NCBI GenBank assembly: GCA_023231475.1
Contig: JALJEE010001114.1
Location: 1-55,434, forward strand
Length of the DNA stretch: 55,434 nt
From: Seison nebaliae
Lineage: Eukaryota; Rotifera; Pararotatoria; Seisonacea; Seisonidae
Direction: 5' to 3'
Below, piece by piece: positions 11,901 through 26,092 of this stretch. Numbering within the stretch: position 1 is the first letter of the stretch; each line of letters begins with the position of its first letter. The translations under genes were made by a program, and so were the position numbers. The notes under the pieces were generated by a model, which saw nothing but the letters and a program-made list of their open reading frames with translations, was not told where the DNA came from and made no database searches.

Positions 11901-14040
11901 TTCTTTCCATTCAATGATTAAAGTCGATCCATTGATTATTTCATAAATAATATGTTGAGGAATCAGTTTTCTCATCACATTCCGTAACTTCATCGACATT
12001 GCATCATTTCCGATGTCGATATCGGCTGTATACAAATTATTAAGCTCAACTTCTCGACAACCGAAACTCGCGTTCTCTAATCGACTGGAGAAGAATTGTA
12101 AATTCATTGAATAATGGTTCGATGCCTCGAGACCATTAATCAAATAATCGATACTTAACAATTTACTTCCGTTTTCTTCAGTTAATACGACGGTAGGTAA
12201 AGTCTTTAATTTACCAGGCACCCAGAACGGATGTAAACCCGGTTTTAAATTGACTGAGGATTTAATTAATCGACTAGCCAATTCACCACCAGCAACTAAA
12301 CTTCCGTCATCAACCATCTCATCGGAAGAAGTTAATTTGAATAAATTTGAAAATTTCGTCCGAACATTCAATTTCCATCCAACACTTCTCACACTGTCCA
12401 GAGAATCGATTGTCGAAATATTTTTCAAAGAAAATTTCTCGATTTGTCTTTCGAAATAAAATGGCATTCGTATCGCTGACGAGATATAAGTCAATTTATT
12501 TTGCTTATCCATCATACTTACTTGATAAACGGTATTAGGTAAAAGATTTTTCGCATCGAATATAATTTTCATTTGTTTATTCTCCCAAATCATTTGGTTA
12601 ATGGAAACTTTAACAACTTTCTCTCGTTTCAACTGAAATTTGTTACGTTGTTGCATTTCGATCTTTGTCCATTGACCACTGGTCAACTGAGGCGAATAAA
12701 TGAAGAATTCGTACCGTTCCTGAATTTTATCGATTTCTATTTTATCGTTTTGAATCCAAAACAATTCGACCGAATTCTCTCCAACTTCTTTTCCTAAATA
12801 CAAATTTTTTATGACAGATTTGGGAGCACCATTCGGGAAATGTTTCCTTTCCAATTGTTGTACCTGATTTTTCGATGTTCGATCGATTCTCACGTCTAAA
12901 ATTGAGTGAACGGAAATTTGAATTTTCCGACTGAATTTTCCGTGTTCATTGGCGGAGACGCAAACATAGATATTGTTCTGAAATAGTTTCGTAATTTTTC
13001 GAAAAAATAAGTTGCCCAATCTTGTTTGTTCGATATCTTGACGATCGTTATTGATGATGGTTTGTGATGGCTGATTATTCTCGTCATAAACGATTTCGAA
13101 CCAGTTGATGGAAATTTTTGGATTTCCTGTAACTTGACAAATCAATAGAATTGGATCATTTTCGATAACATCGATTATGGTTGTTGAATCGGAATTTTTT
13201 GTATTTAATGAGATTTTATCTAACGAATATTTATTGGACGAATATGATGGAATAAGTGCTGCTACATTTCGAAGAGCGTGCGAAATTCGTGGAGGATTTT
13301 CAACGATTAATTGGAAAGTTACATTCTCTTTCTCACTCTTACTTATCGCTTCACAAACATAATGTCCATTATTTCTCATTGAAACGTTTTGTATAGTTAA
13401 AATGGATTCGATTCCATTTCCATCAGATTTATCAAATTTTTCGATTTGATAATTGAAATCACTTTTCACCAATTTCCAATTTGATCGATCATTAATATAT
13501 TGAGAAGAAATATTTCCATTGAGATGTGACGACCAATCGATGACATACCATATAATATTCAACAGTTCCGTCGAGAGAACGGAACAAATGAAATCGGCAG
13601 GATGTCCTTCTAATAATGTCTGAGATTTGGGTTTGTGGTCAAAGACGATTTCTTTCGAAGCTAAAATAATATTTCGAATTAATTAATTAAAAGAAAATTA
13701 AATTGAAAATGGAACTTGAATATAAATCTCGTTTTGATCGATATTCTTCCATCAATACACAATGATATTCATTCAGCGTTCTATTTTGGGAAATTTGACT
13801 TTGATGAAAATCATATTGGACTGGCGAACGTTGAATATTGAACGATAATTGAGAATTCTTTCGAAGTAACAATTCCAATTTGTGACTGGGCAGACAAGTG
13901 AGTCGCCGATAATTATTATAACATTTGACAACCGGTGATTTGATATGGAATTCCTCTCGATTCTTCAAGAATTCGCATTTCTCACAACGTGTTCCGGTGA
14001 GAAAAAGGAATAAGACCAATATCATCAAATGACGTAACAT
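8951..14040 (-). CDS. Ig/FN3 single-pass cell-adhesion receptor with long poly-Gln tail and PDZ-ligand end
   Basis: Three exons, 13716-14040, 9118-13660 and 8951-9068, give about 1661 residues in one frame. The start is ATG at 14040, because the next eleven residues form a signal peptide (MLRHLMILVLFLFL). Two clear Ig domains follow, with NNGHYVCEAIS and NNIYVCVSANEHGKF as the second-Cys blocks; a divergent Ig-like stretch precedes them. Next come FN3-like segments, including LIIEWKEPI and YRYCIVVAS. One membrane helix (TITICIIVVAATILSILFIC, about residue 918) is followed by a basic stop-transfer. The cytoplasmic tail of about 720 residues is rich in Gln, His, Asn and Ser. Intron 2 (donor GTTAGA) leads to a last exon ending EFLV, a plausible PDZ-binding end. 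The layout recalls Ihog/Boi or IGSF9/Turtle receptors, but I cannot assign the orthologue. Confidence 0.85.
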
Positions 14041-17000
14041 TGGCGATGAGAATTGGGAGAATGAGTAGAAATGTTTTAGGGAAACACTTTTCACACTTTC
14101 ATTGGTGAGACGGAGATGTCGATGGAATAATATCTGCTCCAAAACTTAAAAGAGGAGTCATTATATTCAAATGGAAAATAGATAATGAAATTTTAATAGA
14201 TAATTTGAAGGTGAGGAAAAAGGATTTTGAATAAATAAATTTCGTTCGAACACACGATCAACAATGAAAGTGTTGCAATAAATGAATGAATGAATGAATG
14301 AACGAAGGATGATGATGGTGATGCTCATGTAATAGATCATATGCATATCATTACATTTATTCAAATGATTGAAGTTATTTTCTCCCACAGCACATTTCCA
14401 TTAGCAAATAATGTGACAATGAATGCAAATTATTGTTTGATTAGGCCTCCCTCTAACAATACAAGGAAAAAGAAGAGAAAGACATTGAACCAAATAGATT
14501 TGTGGCGGTCCAAACCTCTCCTCTCCGAAAACACAATCAAGTGCAATTCGAATACTAAAACTTCTACGTATTACTAGCACAACGTACGTTACTTGTACCG
14601 TATGACAACTCAATAATTGTTAGAATAATTTTAGAGAACATTATTTTGCGGGAAATCTTAATTTGAACGTATTGAATTCCGAAGAACAAGACGAAAATGT
14701 TGAAGATGATGATAATGAATAGTAATCGAATAAATGAACGAAAAAATCTACACTTGCATATCCTTATGTCGATTCCACACTTCTTTTTCTATGATTATTA
14801 TTATTCTTACAGTGATTGTTAGGAAATGGGATATAGCACCATCTCTCCAATCAATGAACTACCGCTTGTTGTGTAGATGACAGAAAGATGAAGGACAACC
14901 ACTGTAGACATTCGTGAAGGATATTGAAAATATATCGCGCTTAATTAAATTTTTGAATGTTAACAATTTTTCATTAAAATCACAAATTCATCCAACTAAT
15001 TACCATTCGCCTTTCTAAGGAAATATCAATCAACATCTCATTAACATCAAAGATATCAGGGTTTAATGAATGATAATTCGACTTATCATCAATCAATCGC
15101 TAGAGAGAGGGTGTTGCATCTGTTATGAAAGGAAAAATTGAACGAAGATGAGAAGAAAATTGTCGGATCGTTGAAAATGATGGGAAGGATAAAGATCGAA
15201 AAGGAAGAATTCGATTTACATTTTTTTGAGGTAGAGGAATTTAATTTCAGTTTTCGTGTAAATGAAAAATGACATGTTTCTAATTAAGTTCGAATGAAAA
15301 CTAACATGAAATTGAAGGAATTGGGAGGAAATTATCAAAGTTCACGAAGAACAGAATTGAGTTGCATTGAATTTCTTATCTCATCTTATGTTAGTGATGT
15401 AAGAAGAGAAAGAATTAAACGATAAGTTAGATGGCCAATAAGGAGTAATAGAAGCCGGAAGTACGAATTCTCAGAAGAACTGGAAATAAATAAATTTCAT
15501 TCGATGGAAATGTGTATGTGTATAATTTGAACTGGAACGAACCGATTCGATTGAGAGGAGTGTTAAAGACTTGGAAAATGGATGAATTAAAGTCGATAAA
15601 GATTTATTGATCGGTCGGATCAAGCATTTAACTTCGCACATCGTTTCTTCTTTATGGTCGATAATCTTGTTGATGAAGGAGATGAAAAAGAGAGTTAGTT
15701 GTTATTCAACTTCCGTGTTCGACTCGGAGTTCAGCTCCTTTAATTCGTGACGCAGTTGCAATTATCGATGATGTTGCTTTCGATCTTGTTTATTTCCGCA
15801 GCGATGAACTTTGATGGTAAATATAAGGATGAAGTACGATGGAAGTAGAAGCAGAGAAACCAGCACTACTACTGTTTGGAGAAAGGAGTTTGGAAAAAAG
15901 AAATTTCTTCTTTGATCGACTATTTGATAGTGGAAGAAGTGTTCTTATCGAATTCATCATGCAATTCCATCGATACCTTGAAGATAATAGTGTAATTCTA
16001 ATAAATCCTTGACAAACGTATAAATTTACTCATCAGAAGACGGAGGATATGTATCTTACCTGATATTGTGTGTCAATCTCAATTGTATAATTGTTTATAA
16101 GGACGGAAGATCGAAATTCATTGTAGGTCGTTACAACATTATCTTTTATTCTCACGAAAAGAAAACTACTTAATGTGTTGGGAGAGTATTAAATAGAACT
16201 AAATTAATTTCTATCAATCTCTTTATAAGAAGGGGGAGAAAGAACGGACTTAGTGGAAGATTCGCTTCGACAAATTGCCGGATATATTCATAGACAATTA
16301 TCTTATTTGAATTAATATGAGAATAAATCAATATTATATTTCTCTCGTGAAGAAGAAGGAGGAATATTTCTTCAACAATTGTTCGAGTGAAGAACATTAG
16401 GATAATATTACGAAATGTTTAGTATCATTAGAAAAAATAGAATAATTATTGGGGAAAAGAATGATAGATTGATTCTGTTCTTCGGAATTCGTCCGTCCAT
16501 ATCAATCTTGTGCACCATTCTCTCAGTGGATATTAATCAAATGAAAAGAATAATGAAGAGAATTAAAGGAGAAATTCTTATGATAAATGAGAGAAAACAG
16601 AAAGTTTCATATGCTAAAGGGAATGGTAGACGAGCCAAACCAATGTACTAACCAGAAGAAAGATTGGTTAGCCGAATAAATGAATAACTAATAAGCTCGA
16701 TTGCATAAGCAGTTTTCTTTATTTTTTTTTTTGGGAAAAATTTTCTTTTTAATGTTTAATCTGTTTCCATCAGCGCCACGTCCGTACATGGATATGTTGC
16801 CATAATTAGATGATCATCAATAAATTTATCATTAAACATCTCAAACCGTCAGTGTGAGTCAGTGAGAAGTTATTAGGGGTTTGTTTGAAAAAGTTGAGAT
16901 AGAAGATGGACTATGGGATGTGAACGAAACCATTTATCATTCATTCTTCTTACATCATTTGACATAAATTCTCATATAATAAGTTTTGTCGAATGAAAAA

Positions 17001-18808
17001 TGAAAATAGTTTCTTTCTTTGGGTGAGGCAACAAACACAAACCGATCGAATTCACCAAAAATATCGACGATCTCATTTCCTGTCCCAACTATTAGAAATA
17101 ATTAGTCGTACAAAACACAAATAATTTCGTTGTAATTCGTCGATGCCTTACCACCATTCATTTCGATTATTTACATATACTATATGTGTTTGGTTCGAAC
17201 GATGCGGTTTTTCTCAAATTATGTAGATGAATACACCATATAATGATAGAAATAATTACATAATGGTAATAATAATAACCGTAGTCATAATAAGAACCTA
17301 TCACTATCTATCGATAATTTATTATGCACTTTTTCTCTTCAATATTCAACTGCATTTGACTGAATATAAGAAAAACTTCTCATCCTTCTCAAATCGACTT
17401 CTTTTTCTTCTTTTCTTGTGTTCTTCAATGAAGTTCAATGGGAGTGATTGAAAGTTGAGGAAAAGCTAAATGGATATGAACATCTGATTCGCTCAGTAAA
17501 TAGAATCAGATGTGTGAAATTTTTACGGAATTAGAACATTGTCATTCCGACTTCCTGTGCAGGAAAGAATTCGACTCGTATAAATTTAGCAAAGAAAATT
17601 TTCTTTGGTTTGTTCGTGAAACTGCACAAGGGACAGATGACAGATTTCTTCTCAATCAAATGGGAAAAGAAAAGGAATTTATTCGATAACAGAATTTAAT
17701 TATTAGTTTTGTAACGAAGAAGAAGAAAGACTTCTCATCTTATTCATTTGTCAGTATTGTTCATTAGAACCATCGTCATTTACATAAAACGGGCTAAAGA
17801 AAAATGAGACTAATGGGAAAGTGTATTTGCATTCGATTTCGTTCCTTCCAATTCTTACCGAAAATAGAGGGTGACAACATTATTGGGAAACTGCAATAAA
17901 ATATTCTGTTACAAGGAATGATGACAATATATGCATATATTGGAATGTTGGTAATGGGCACTTCCCTTCTAACAGGAGGAAGTGAATGGATGAAAAAGAA
18001 AACAGATGCATGTTTCTTTACTTTCGTTCCTCTGATCCATTACGGTATGTGGCTTCCTTTAAATTTCCATTAATTTCTATTGACTATCTGACGAAGTTAC
18101 TTGGAAGATTATTCACGATCGATCAATAATCTCGACTGATAATTTAATAGAAGATAATTCCTATCTAATGTTACGCAAAAGTCGTTCAAAAATTAATTTG
18201 GGACGAAGGGAAATTCTCGTCTTCTTCCATCTCCTACTGCAATCGATTTGAAAGAGAATTACTTTTCTTTAACTTATCATGAAATTAAGAATAATTTCTT
18301 CATTTAAATGATTCTTTGCGATTCGGCGAACAGTCGACTTGGAATAAGAAACAGTGGGAAACGGATATTAATAGTCGTCTCGGTTTTCTCCTTCGGTACG
18401 GAAAATTTTTTTTTTCGTGTTCGGAAGAAATTGATTTAAAACATCGATAATAAAATGGCAAGTTTGAAGGAGAACCTTCGATAATAATCGAAATAGGCAA
18501 ACGATTTAAGACTGAAATTATCCAGATTTTCTTTTTCTTCTCTACGATTATGTGGTGATGATGACGGGTTCTCATATTATTCCATGATGGTACAATTTTT
18601 CTGTATATTTACTTGTATTTGTGTAGATTGTTGATGGAAGGTATCCTTCTCTCATAATTACATAAATATGCTCTTCTATCATACGATAAGCGATAATGAT
18701 GAGGATATTCATGATCATGTTCGAAGGAAATCGATGCACGATAATGATTAACATTCAATTGATTGAGAATGAGTTAGAACGATCAATGAAAGTATAATCG
18801 GAATAATG

Positions 18809-18855
18809 ATATTATTGGCACCGGTGATGGAATTATATTATTGGCACCGATGATG
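18809..18855. repeat. short tandem duplication, 26 bp period
   Basis: ATATTATTGGCACCGGTGAT at 18809 recurs with one G/A difference at 18835. Two copies only, no coding frame. Confidence 0.7.
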
Positions 18856-19584
18856 ATGAATGTAAACGATTGACATATGGGAAATGTTAGTTCATTTATT
18901 GATTGTTCAAACTTTCTTCCTGGTGATGAAGAGAATGGTACTACTACCGAGTAGGAAAAGAAAAGAAAAACAATAAACATTTAACCGAACAGTTTATGTT
19001 ACAAAAAAGAAAGAAAATGAGAATGGGAATGGAATGGACGACACACGTCAGCGAAGAACTAACAATGTATCAACTTCTTCGTTTTTAGGGGGTAGAAAGC
19101 CTCCAAACTATAAGACCAGAAACCATTCTGAGCAATCAATTTACGCTTAGACGCTCAATTTACATAATTGTTCTTTGTACATCCTTATAGTATCCTCATG
19201 AAAATGAAAAGTATAAATAAGAAAATCTTCTTTTGGGAAAGAACCACAATGTTGTGGCTAATCTTCAGAGGAGAGATTTATGTAATGAATTTTTGAATTC
19301 GTTCTTTGAAGAGTTTCCATTTGTGATGATAAAGTCCTGTTTATGAAACTGATAAAAGTAATAAATTAGATGAAGATTATAAATGTTTACTTGAAAGAGG
19401 AAAAATTATGAAGAAGATAAGCTTATTAGAAAGTGGATGTTAATAGATAATAGAACTCATAAAGACTTACTTGTTATGAAAATATGTTTAGTGACTTCCC
19501 AAGAAAGTTTCCAGTCAGAAAAATGAGACGAGAAGAAATTGGAGAGAAGACAAGATATACATATCTTTATGAAATGATGTTGCT

Positions 19585-19619
19585 ATGATGATGATGATGA
19601 TGATGATGATGGTGATGAT
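19585..19619. repeat. ATG/GAT trinucleotide microsatellite
   Basis: About ten uninterrupted ATG repeats followed by GGTGATGAT. Outside any gene I can support. Runs of this kind are scattered through the window. Confidence 0.85.
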
Positions 19620-20665
19620 CCTCCGTCTCATTCAACGATCATACTCAACGAATACATATTAATGTTCCCGATATTAATGAAGAGAACAAATGTATGATGA
19701 CGATATCATTAGATACAGGCGGTACATGGACAGCTGACTAACCCGCTCTATTACCTATAGTTTGGACTTCTTCCAGATGATTACTTCCAACTATTCGGAA
19801 ATACAGAAAGAAAAACCGCTATGAAGTTAATCACTTATCGTTCGAGTTTATTTATTTATAAATTGTTGAGAAGTCGAGTTATGTAAGAGAATTGATGGGA
19901 GATGAGTTAGGTAAACAATATGCAGAATCTTCTACTCTTCCATCCCAAGAATGAAGTTGTGTTAAGAAAAGAATCAACAAATTAAGAAGAAAACAGGTGA
20001 AACAGAAAAGAAAACTATTCCAGCTGTTCCTTCCCAAAATCTCTCATTGTTACTCTGTGGAAGGTGGAAAGAGGAGTACGTTACATAATAATCGATCATG
20101 ATGATACTAATTACATTGTTGAAAGGAGAATATAAATGAATGATGTTACGTAACAAGAAGAAATTTAGAAGAAATTAATGATAATGACGACGAAGAGGAT
20201 ATATTTCGGGAGGAATTTTTTCATCTTCATTTCACTTTCTCATTTGCTCTTGTGGTGGTACGTGAGAGAATGAATGTGTTCTACTTGTTGCTGTTAATAT
20301 TGAATTATTCGATAACTTTCATTCTCGTCTACATTTCTTCATTTTAATTAACTTTCCCTTCTCTACCTTCCCCTCATCTCCAACCAATAATATACTACTA
20401 TTACTACTGTTCACTTGTTCTGTCTATAATATTAAGTAGTAGTAGTAGTCATAGTCATAGTCATTGGGGGGAAGACGTAAAGAATAAAGATGAGAAGCGA
20501 TGACATAATAACTCGTCATTATTTCTATTACCTTCCGTCTCCACTTGTAATGAAGATGAATGGCATAAATTTCTTGTTATTTATTATTCGGATTGAAGAC
20601 ATCAAACCTCACGCATTGGCACAATAAATTTAATAAAATTTTTCTTGCTAATTTCCAATTTTCAC

Positions 20666-20878
20666 ATGTTCACAACAAAAATAATGGATTCTACTTCTCT
20701 TGTGCATAAGTTAAGTGAACATTTATATTTATCGATTATCCAAGTTGATATAAATGAAATATACTTCTTTTCTGATGAAATTCGAAAGCAAAATAGTAAA
20801 ACTCAATTAGACGAATATGATGAATTTTCTGATGATAATGAGATTACTTCGTATGAAATTTCACACCAATTAGCTTAA
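20666..20878 (+). CDS. possible small protein, 70 residues
   Basis: ATG to stop frame with mixed, non-repetitive composition. It starts MFTTKIMDSTSLVHKLSEHL, has an acidic C-terminal third (LDEYDEFSDDNEITSYEI), and is not obviously a T-rich artefact. No family recognised, no neighbouring gene in phase, and no intron signals needed. It could equally be chance or a remnant. Confidence 0.2.
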   Translation: MFTTKIMDSTSLVHKLSEHLYLSIIQVDINEIYFFSDEIRKQNSKTQLDEYDEFSDDNEITSYEISHQLA

Positions 20879-21490
20879 TTGAAATGAAGTGGAGTTTTCG
20901 GATTGTACAATAAATCATGATATGGAAACCGTTAGGACGAAAATTTTTCTGTTCGTTCAATAATAAGCTATGGAGAATGAATAGCAGTGCTAATTGAAGT
21001 AGAGAAATTGTTTCGATATCGACTTGACAAGAAGAGAATTTGAAAAGGAAAAGTGAAACCTAATTCTCCATCGTCCACGTTAGTCTTCACTTGAATTATA
21101 CACCAGATGGAAATCTCATAATAATCATAATTCGATTACGTTAATTCAATATACACAATATTCATCGATCGAAGTGATATATCGATACCTGAGTAGTTGC
21201 ATTTGGAGGGGACTATGATAGTGTCATCGTTACATCTGATGAAAAATATGATGAATAGACAATACAATGTTGATAATTCAATCATTTCTTCTTTTCTCAC
21301 GTAAACGTGAAATAATGAAGAGAAAATAATTGGAAAATAAACAGTAAATCAACTGAATGAAATGCATCTCTCACAATTCGCTCCAGTCGGTAAAAAATCA
21401 TTTATTTTTCCTCCATAAATTCTATCCAAATTTCCCGATTAAGATTTATCCTAATATTCTCTCCCCCCCTCACACACACATACACAACAC

Positions 21491-21530
21491 ACTTATAACA
21501 CAATAATGAGTGATTATTGTGTTGAGAGTG
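21491..21530. other. hairpin with perfect 11 bp stem
   Basis: AACACAATAAT at 21497-21507 is exactly complementary to ATTATTGTGTT at 21513-21523, with loop GAGTG. Flanking CACT and AGTG can extend the stem across a small internal loop. It is too short for a typical microRNA precursor. Confidence 0.5.
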
Positions 21531-22192
21531 AACATTAGTTGTGCAAACACAATGGTTGACACACGTTGGCTAACCGACTCAACATCATAACAATTAGGAG
21601 AAATGTATTCGAGCAGAGGAAAATGAGGATAAACGAAATGTCCATAAAATCTCTTCATACTCTCCTACTCCTCAACACACATACACACACAAAAGACAAA
21701 TGATGAATAAAATCGCCGTTTTTTTACATAATAGCCATTGTCCAAGTCATAACCACACGAGCCGTCTTAAAATAAGTTACGATTCAGACTTATGATATAA
21801 TTCAAATAAAAAATGGAAGAAAAACCGGATTCTAATCGATATGATTGTCATTTTTAATGTCAACGTGCCCAATGAATTTGTGTTTTAATAACAATTGGGA
21901 ATATCATGAGAAAATGCAGAAAACCGTAATTTTCCCATAAATTCTATTTAATCACTTTTCACTTGGATGAGTACATTATTCATAAATATCGAAAATTTGA
22001 CAAATTTATTGATGTTTTCAAATCTGTGCATTTTCTGTGCACAAAATATCAATAATGGTAAACTGCAATTATATCAATATGAATCGATTAATAAATAAAT
22101 ATTGGTAGAACAATTCGACGATTTGGTGGAGGAGAAGAATTATTTGTCATTTGACCGATGAGAATCATCTTCGAGATGTTAACGATGAAATT

Positions 22193-22360
22193 ATGGAGGG
22201 AAACGATGATTGTTCAAGACATCGTCATTATCATCTGATGAAATGGTTTGAATATCAATTATGGGATTCAGCATGTGTCAATTGTGGTCGATGGCCAATA
22301 ATTAGAAGGAGCAAAGAGGACAGAGGAAATTATATCTCTCTGAATTGTCCCGGGTCTTAA
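22193..22360 (+). CDS. possible small ORF, 55 residues
   Basis: ATG frame with an unusual, non-T-rich composition including the block DSACVNCGRWPIIRRSKED. No domain recognised. Listed only because its codon make-up stands out from the surroundings. Confidence 0.15.
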   Translation: MEGNDDCSRHRHYHLMKWFEYQLWDSACVNCGRWPIIRRSKEDRGNYISLNCPGS

Positions 22361-25300
22361 TGGAATAAAATATGCAAAAACTAAAATACCCATATGCCAT
22401 TGAGCGAATTTGAAGAATTATTTATTTTTCTCCCACATCATCATCATCGTCGTCGTCTTCGTCACGACACATGTGCAAAGGAAATGAATAATTATGTTGG
22501 AGAGCTGGTTAGATTCGTCTAATTCTCCTATTCAATTTTCACGCTAAGCATCGTCTATAATTGCATGCAAAAAGAAAACTCTTGGGGCATGCACTTGAAG
22601 GAAAACAATACATTGTAATCAATGCAGCACATGTAGAGTAGTAATGGAAATTGTTCTCTGATCCATCTTGTTTCATTTTGTCGTTTCGGGTATGTTAATG
22701 AAAAACTTCCCAATCAGTTGATATATGAGAATTAAATTGATGAATTTTTTCTAGGAATATATTGTTGATGGATGTCGAAGTCGAGGAACGACCGAGTCTG
22801 CTCCTTTCCTCGATGTAACTTAATGTACCGTAAACGAAATTAGATATATTGGAAGTTAAAAGGTCAAAAAAGAAGAAGAAGAGAATCAATTATTCCTTTC
22901 AATAACAGATGATAGAAGATGAAAAGTTTCCTTTTGTTCGGGATGGAAATTCCATCTTTGAATAATAGCAGGGGAATCTCGTCGATGGAGTTGAGCGGAA
23001 ATACTGAGAATAGATACGTGATGATAAGTATCGATTCGATTGGAATCATTGTCGATACGGCAGCCGCAATTAATTTTTGATTTTTATATTTTCGTTGGAT
23101 TCCATTCTTTAACTACATACTAGATCATGTATGTATTGATGGATTGGAATAATTCTTTTGTTATCATTAATATGATAGTTCTTTAGCGTTCGCATCTGTC
23201 ATCAGGAATAAAATGAAAAAAAATGAAAGTTCATCTCTCTTCCTCTCTCTCTCTTTTGGATATTGGAAGGATTCTTGGTATTTGTGTGTAGACGAATTTA
23301 ATGAAAATCAATAAGAAATGACGCCTCATCTCTCATCTGTCATCGATTCTCAATGAGATGTGCATTCGTGTTCCAATGTCTGAAGGATGCTCTTTCAAGA
23401 TATCTCATGCTGACACAATGTCGGCATCATCATCACTTTACAATATCAATTGATCTCAATTCAACAATCATATTGATGAGAGCGATGATGATGAGGTCGC
23501 TGAAGGATTGAAATGTTGACGAATTTGATGAAGGATGTACAGATCGAATAGAAATGAAGCATGAACTTAATTAATATCTTATAAGGTGTCATCACAACTG
23601 AGGCGGCGGCTTCATTTACCATTGACTCACACCCAATCTTCTAATATTATTTTACATAACATTCAAGAAAGAAATATGCAAATAAGAAAAAACCTTTACA
23701 TTTCTCATTTCCACATTTGCATATGAATTCATTATTATTTATGAATTGATTATCCTTCTTCTTTCATCGACCTCTCGAAAAAGAAAACCAATATTCTCTC
23801 CGGTTAACAATCAACCATTTTAAATCGGTCACTGCCTAACGAATCTCTTTCCGAAAATAATGAAACTGGTAAGTTCGAAAGTCGAACCTCCAAAGTTTTC
23901 ATCAACATTTAAACATATTATAAAACTACTACTCAACATCATCAAACATTAAAAGAATTGTTAATTTATCTTTTTATAATTATAGAACTTAAAACTAAAA
24001 ATATTAATAAGTCGATTATGAAATAACATGGTCATTTGAGATAGCTTTTTTTAGGACCGAAAACAAAATTAGATCGGTTTATACAAAAGGAATGAACATA
24101 TTGAACAAACAAAGAAGGAGGAGATTGTAAATAAATAAAAGTTTATGGATTACCCAAATCAATTAATATGTGAATCATTTCTACGATGTCTATTATCGTA
24201 TTAAATAATTAATTTTCGTTTAACTAAATGATTTTTCATATAAAAATTTGTTCTTGTTTGATTTCCATTTCAATTACAGTAATTTGATTGACGATTAACA
24301 TTGAACACATTTCCAATCCAAATAAATGAATGAATGAAAAGAAGAAAATTATGCATAAATTTATTGAAGATAATTGATGCAATCGATGTAATGTTACGGA
24401 TAGGAGAGGTAAAAAGGAGAAATGTGTAATTGTAACGATTAAATTTGAATTGGATGAAAAAATATGATTTATTGATCATCATTTTCATAAGTTGCAATTA
24501 AAAGAAAATTATGATTTAGATTTATCTTTGACATGAATAAATTGAGTGATAGATCTGTGCATGAACCGATGGATTGGATGAAACCATTAAACAGAATGAA
24601 ATGGAAATAAAAAATTTGAAAATGACGAGACAATCAATCCACTTTTCAAGTGTCATCAATAACAATTATTGAAGTGAATGAGACATTTGCATGACGACAA
24701 TAAAATTTCATCGTTAGGAACTTTCCTATTCGATTAAGAAATTCCTTTTCATTTTTTCCTCCCGAATCTCTCTCCTATCAACATCATCAGTTAATTAAGT
24801 GAAGTGGCACAAATGCTGCATAAATATACATTAAATTAAACAGATGTATTCCTGCCCCTCTCATACATTCCAATTAAATTGACGTTAATCTTTTGTATGG
24901 TCAACGCAATTTGAGCACCATCTAATACTATCCATTCTTCTTCCTCCATCATTCATTTTCACAAAACTTTTTATTTTAACTTTTCGACAAAGCATTTTCG
25001 ATACTTTTCTTTCGTCTTCACAGTAATTTCCCAAGAAACGAAGAGAAAATGAAGAAACGGAATTCTTATGTTTTTTTCACCAATTCAACTGAATTGAATA
25101 ATAATGGAAATGAGGAAGTTCATCAAACAATCTATTCTTGTTTGTCTTCATTATTTCCCAAATATTTCTATTTCAATGAACAAATCGTTATCATAGTGTT
25201 GGAATCCTTTATTTTCACATCTATTTATGAATTATTCACCTCAATACACAATTCGATATACACACACTCATTTACACATCTATCCACACGAAACTTGTCT

Positions 25301-25863
25301 TCTATCAGACAATTTGCCCACTCTAACATTTCCATTTTTTACTATTCGTTCAAAAGGTAAAATTGAAACTGGATGTAACAAATTATAATTTATATGAATA
25401 ATTTAAAGATCTGAATTTGAATTACATTCAACCATTATAAGAAACCAGTAATTTGAGACATAAACGTCTTAAAATTAAAAAAAAATTAAGTTAATAGATT
25501 TGGAAAAATAGTTGGGAGATAAAAGGAATTTAGTAGGAACTTGTCCGGATTGCAGATTAAAAAAAAGAATTATCCCAAAATTTGAAAGTGTCTTATGAAA
25601 TTGATGTAGATTGAATGTAAGTAGAAAAGCAGTAGCTGATAACATTCAATAGATAGGAGGATATAGTTTGATGGAGGTTCCTCTTATTCGTCCATCATCT
25701 TCCTGATCATCAGATGTTTATATAATTTTTACTAAATTTATATGTCATCGAATCGAATTACTATTTCGTTTCCAATATGATTCTTAATTAAAAGAAATGG
25801 CAGAATTCTTTCTTCTTCGATAATTTGGGAAATTAGAGGAGAAAGAATTTTAATTTCTTTTCA

Positions 25864-26092
25864 TCAAATATTTTTATTATCCAATCCATATTGATGGAAA
25901 GAATCGGAATGGTTTTCCTCATGCTTTCTCCACATTCTATCGTTCAGTTTCATGCATGGAACATATCCATCTATTTTAATAAGGAATTTCAATGTGTATC
26001 CTTTGAGAGAGTTATCGATAGAAAGGAATGTCGTCAGGCAAAATGGAATAGAATTTCGTGACGAATTGCGATGCTTTCCACCCAAAAATAAT
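25864..26092 (-). other. possible terminal exon
   Basis: An acceptor-like AATTTTAG at about 26093-26100 opens a frame of about 75 residues. It contains LKGYTLKFLIKIDGYVPCMK and ends in a stop at 25864. The mixed composition looks more coding-like than its neighbours. No upstream exon could be found and no family recognised. Confidence 0.2.

Noticed and set aside
14797-14870. TAGCACCAT, the seed of miR-29/miR-285-type microRNAs, near 14832
   Set aside because: The rest of the mature sequence does not match and flanking pairing gives only a short weak hairpin.
21491-21530. Hairpin as microRNA precursor
   Set aside because: The stem is 11 bp with little extension, well below the length of a normal precursor.
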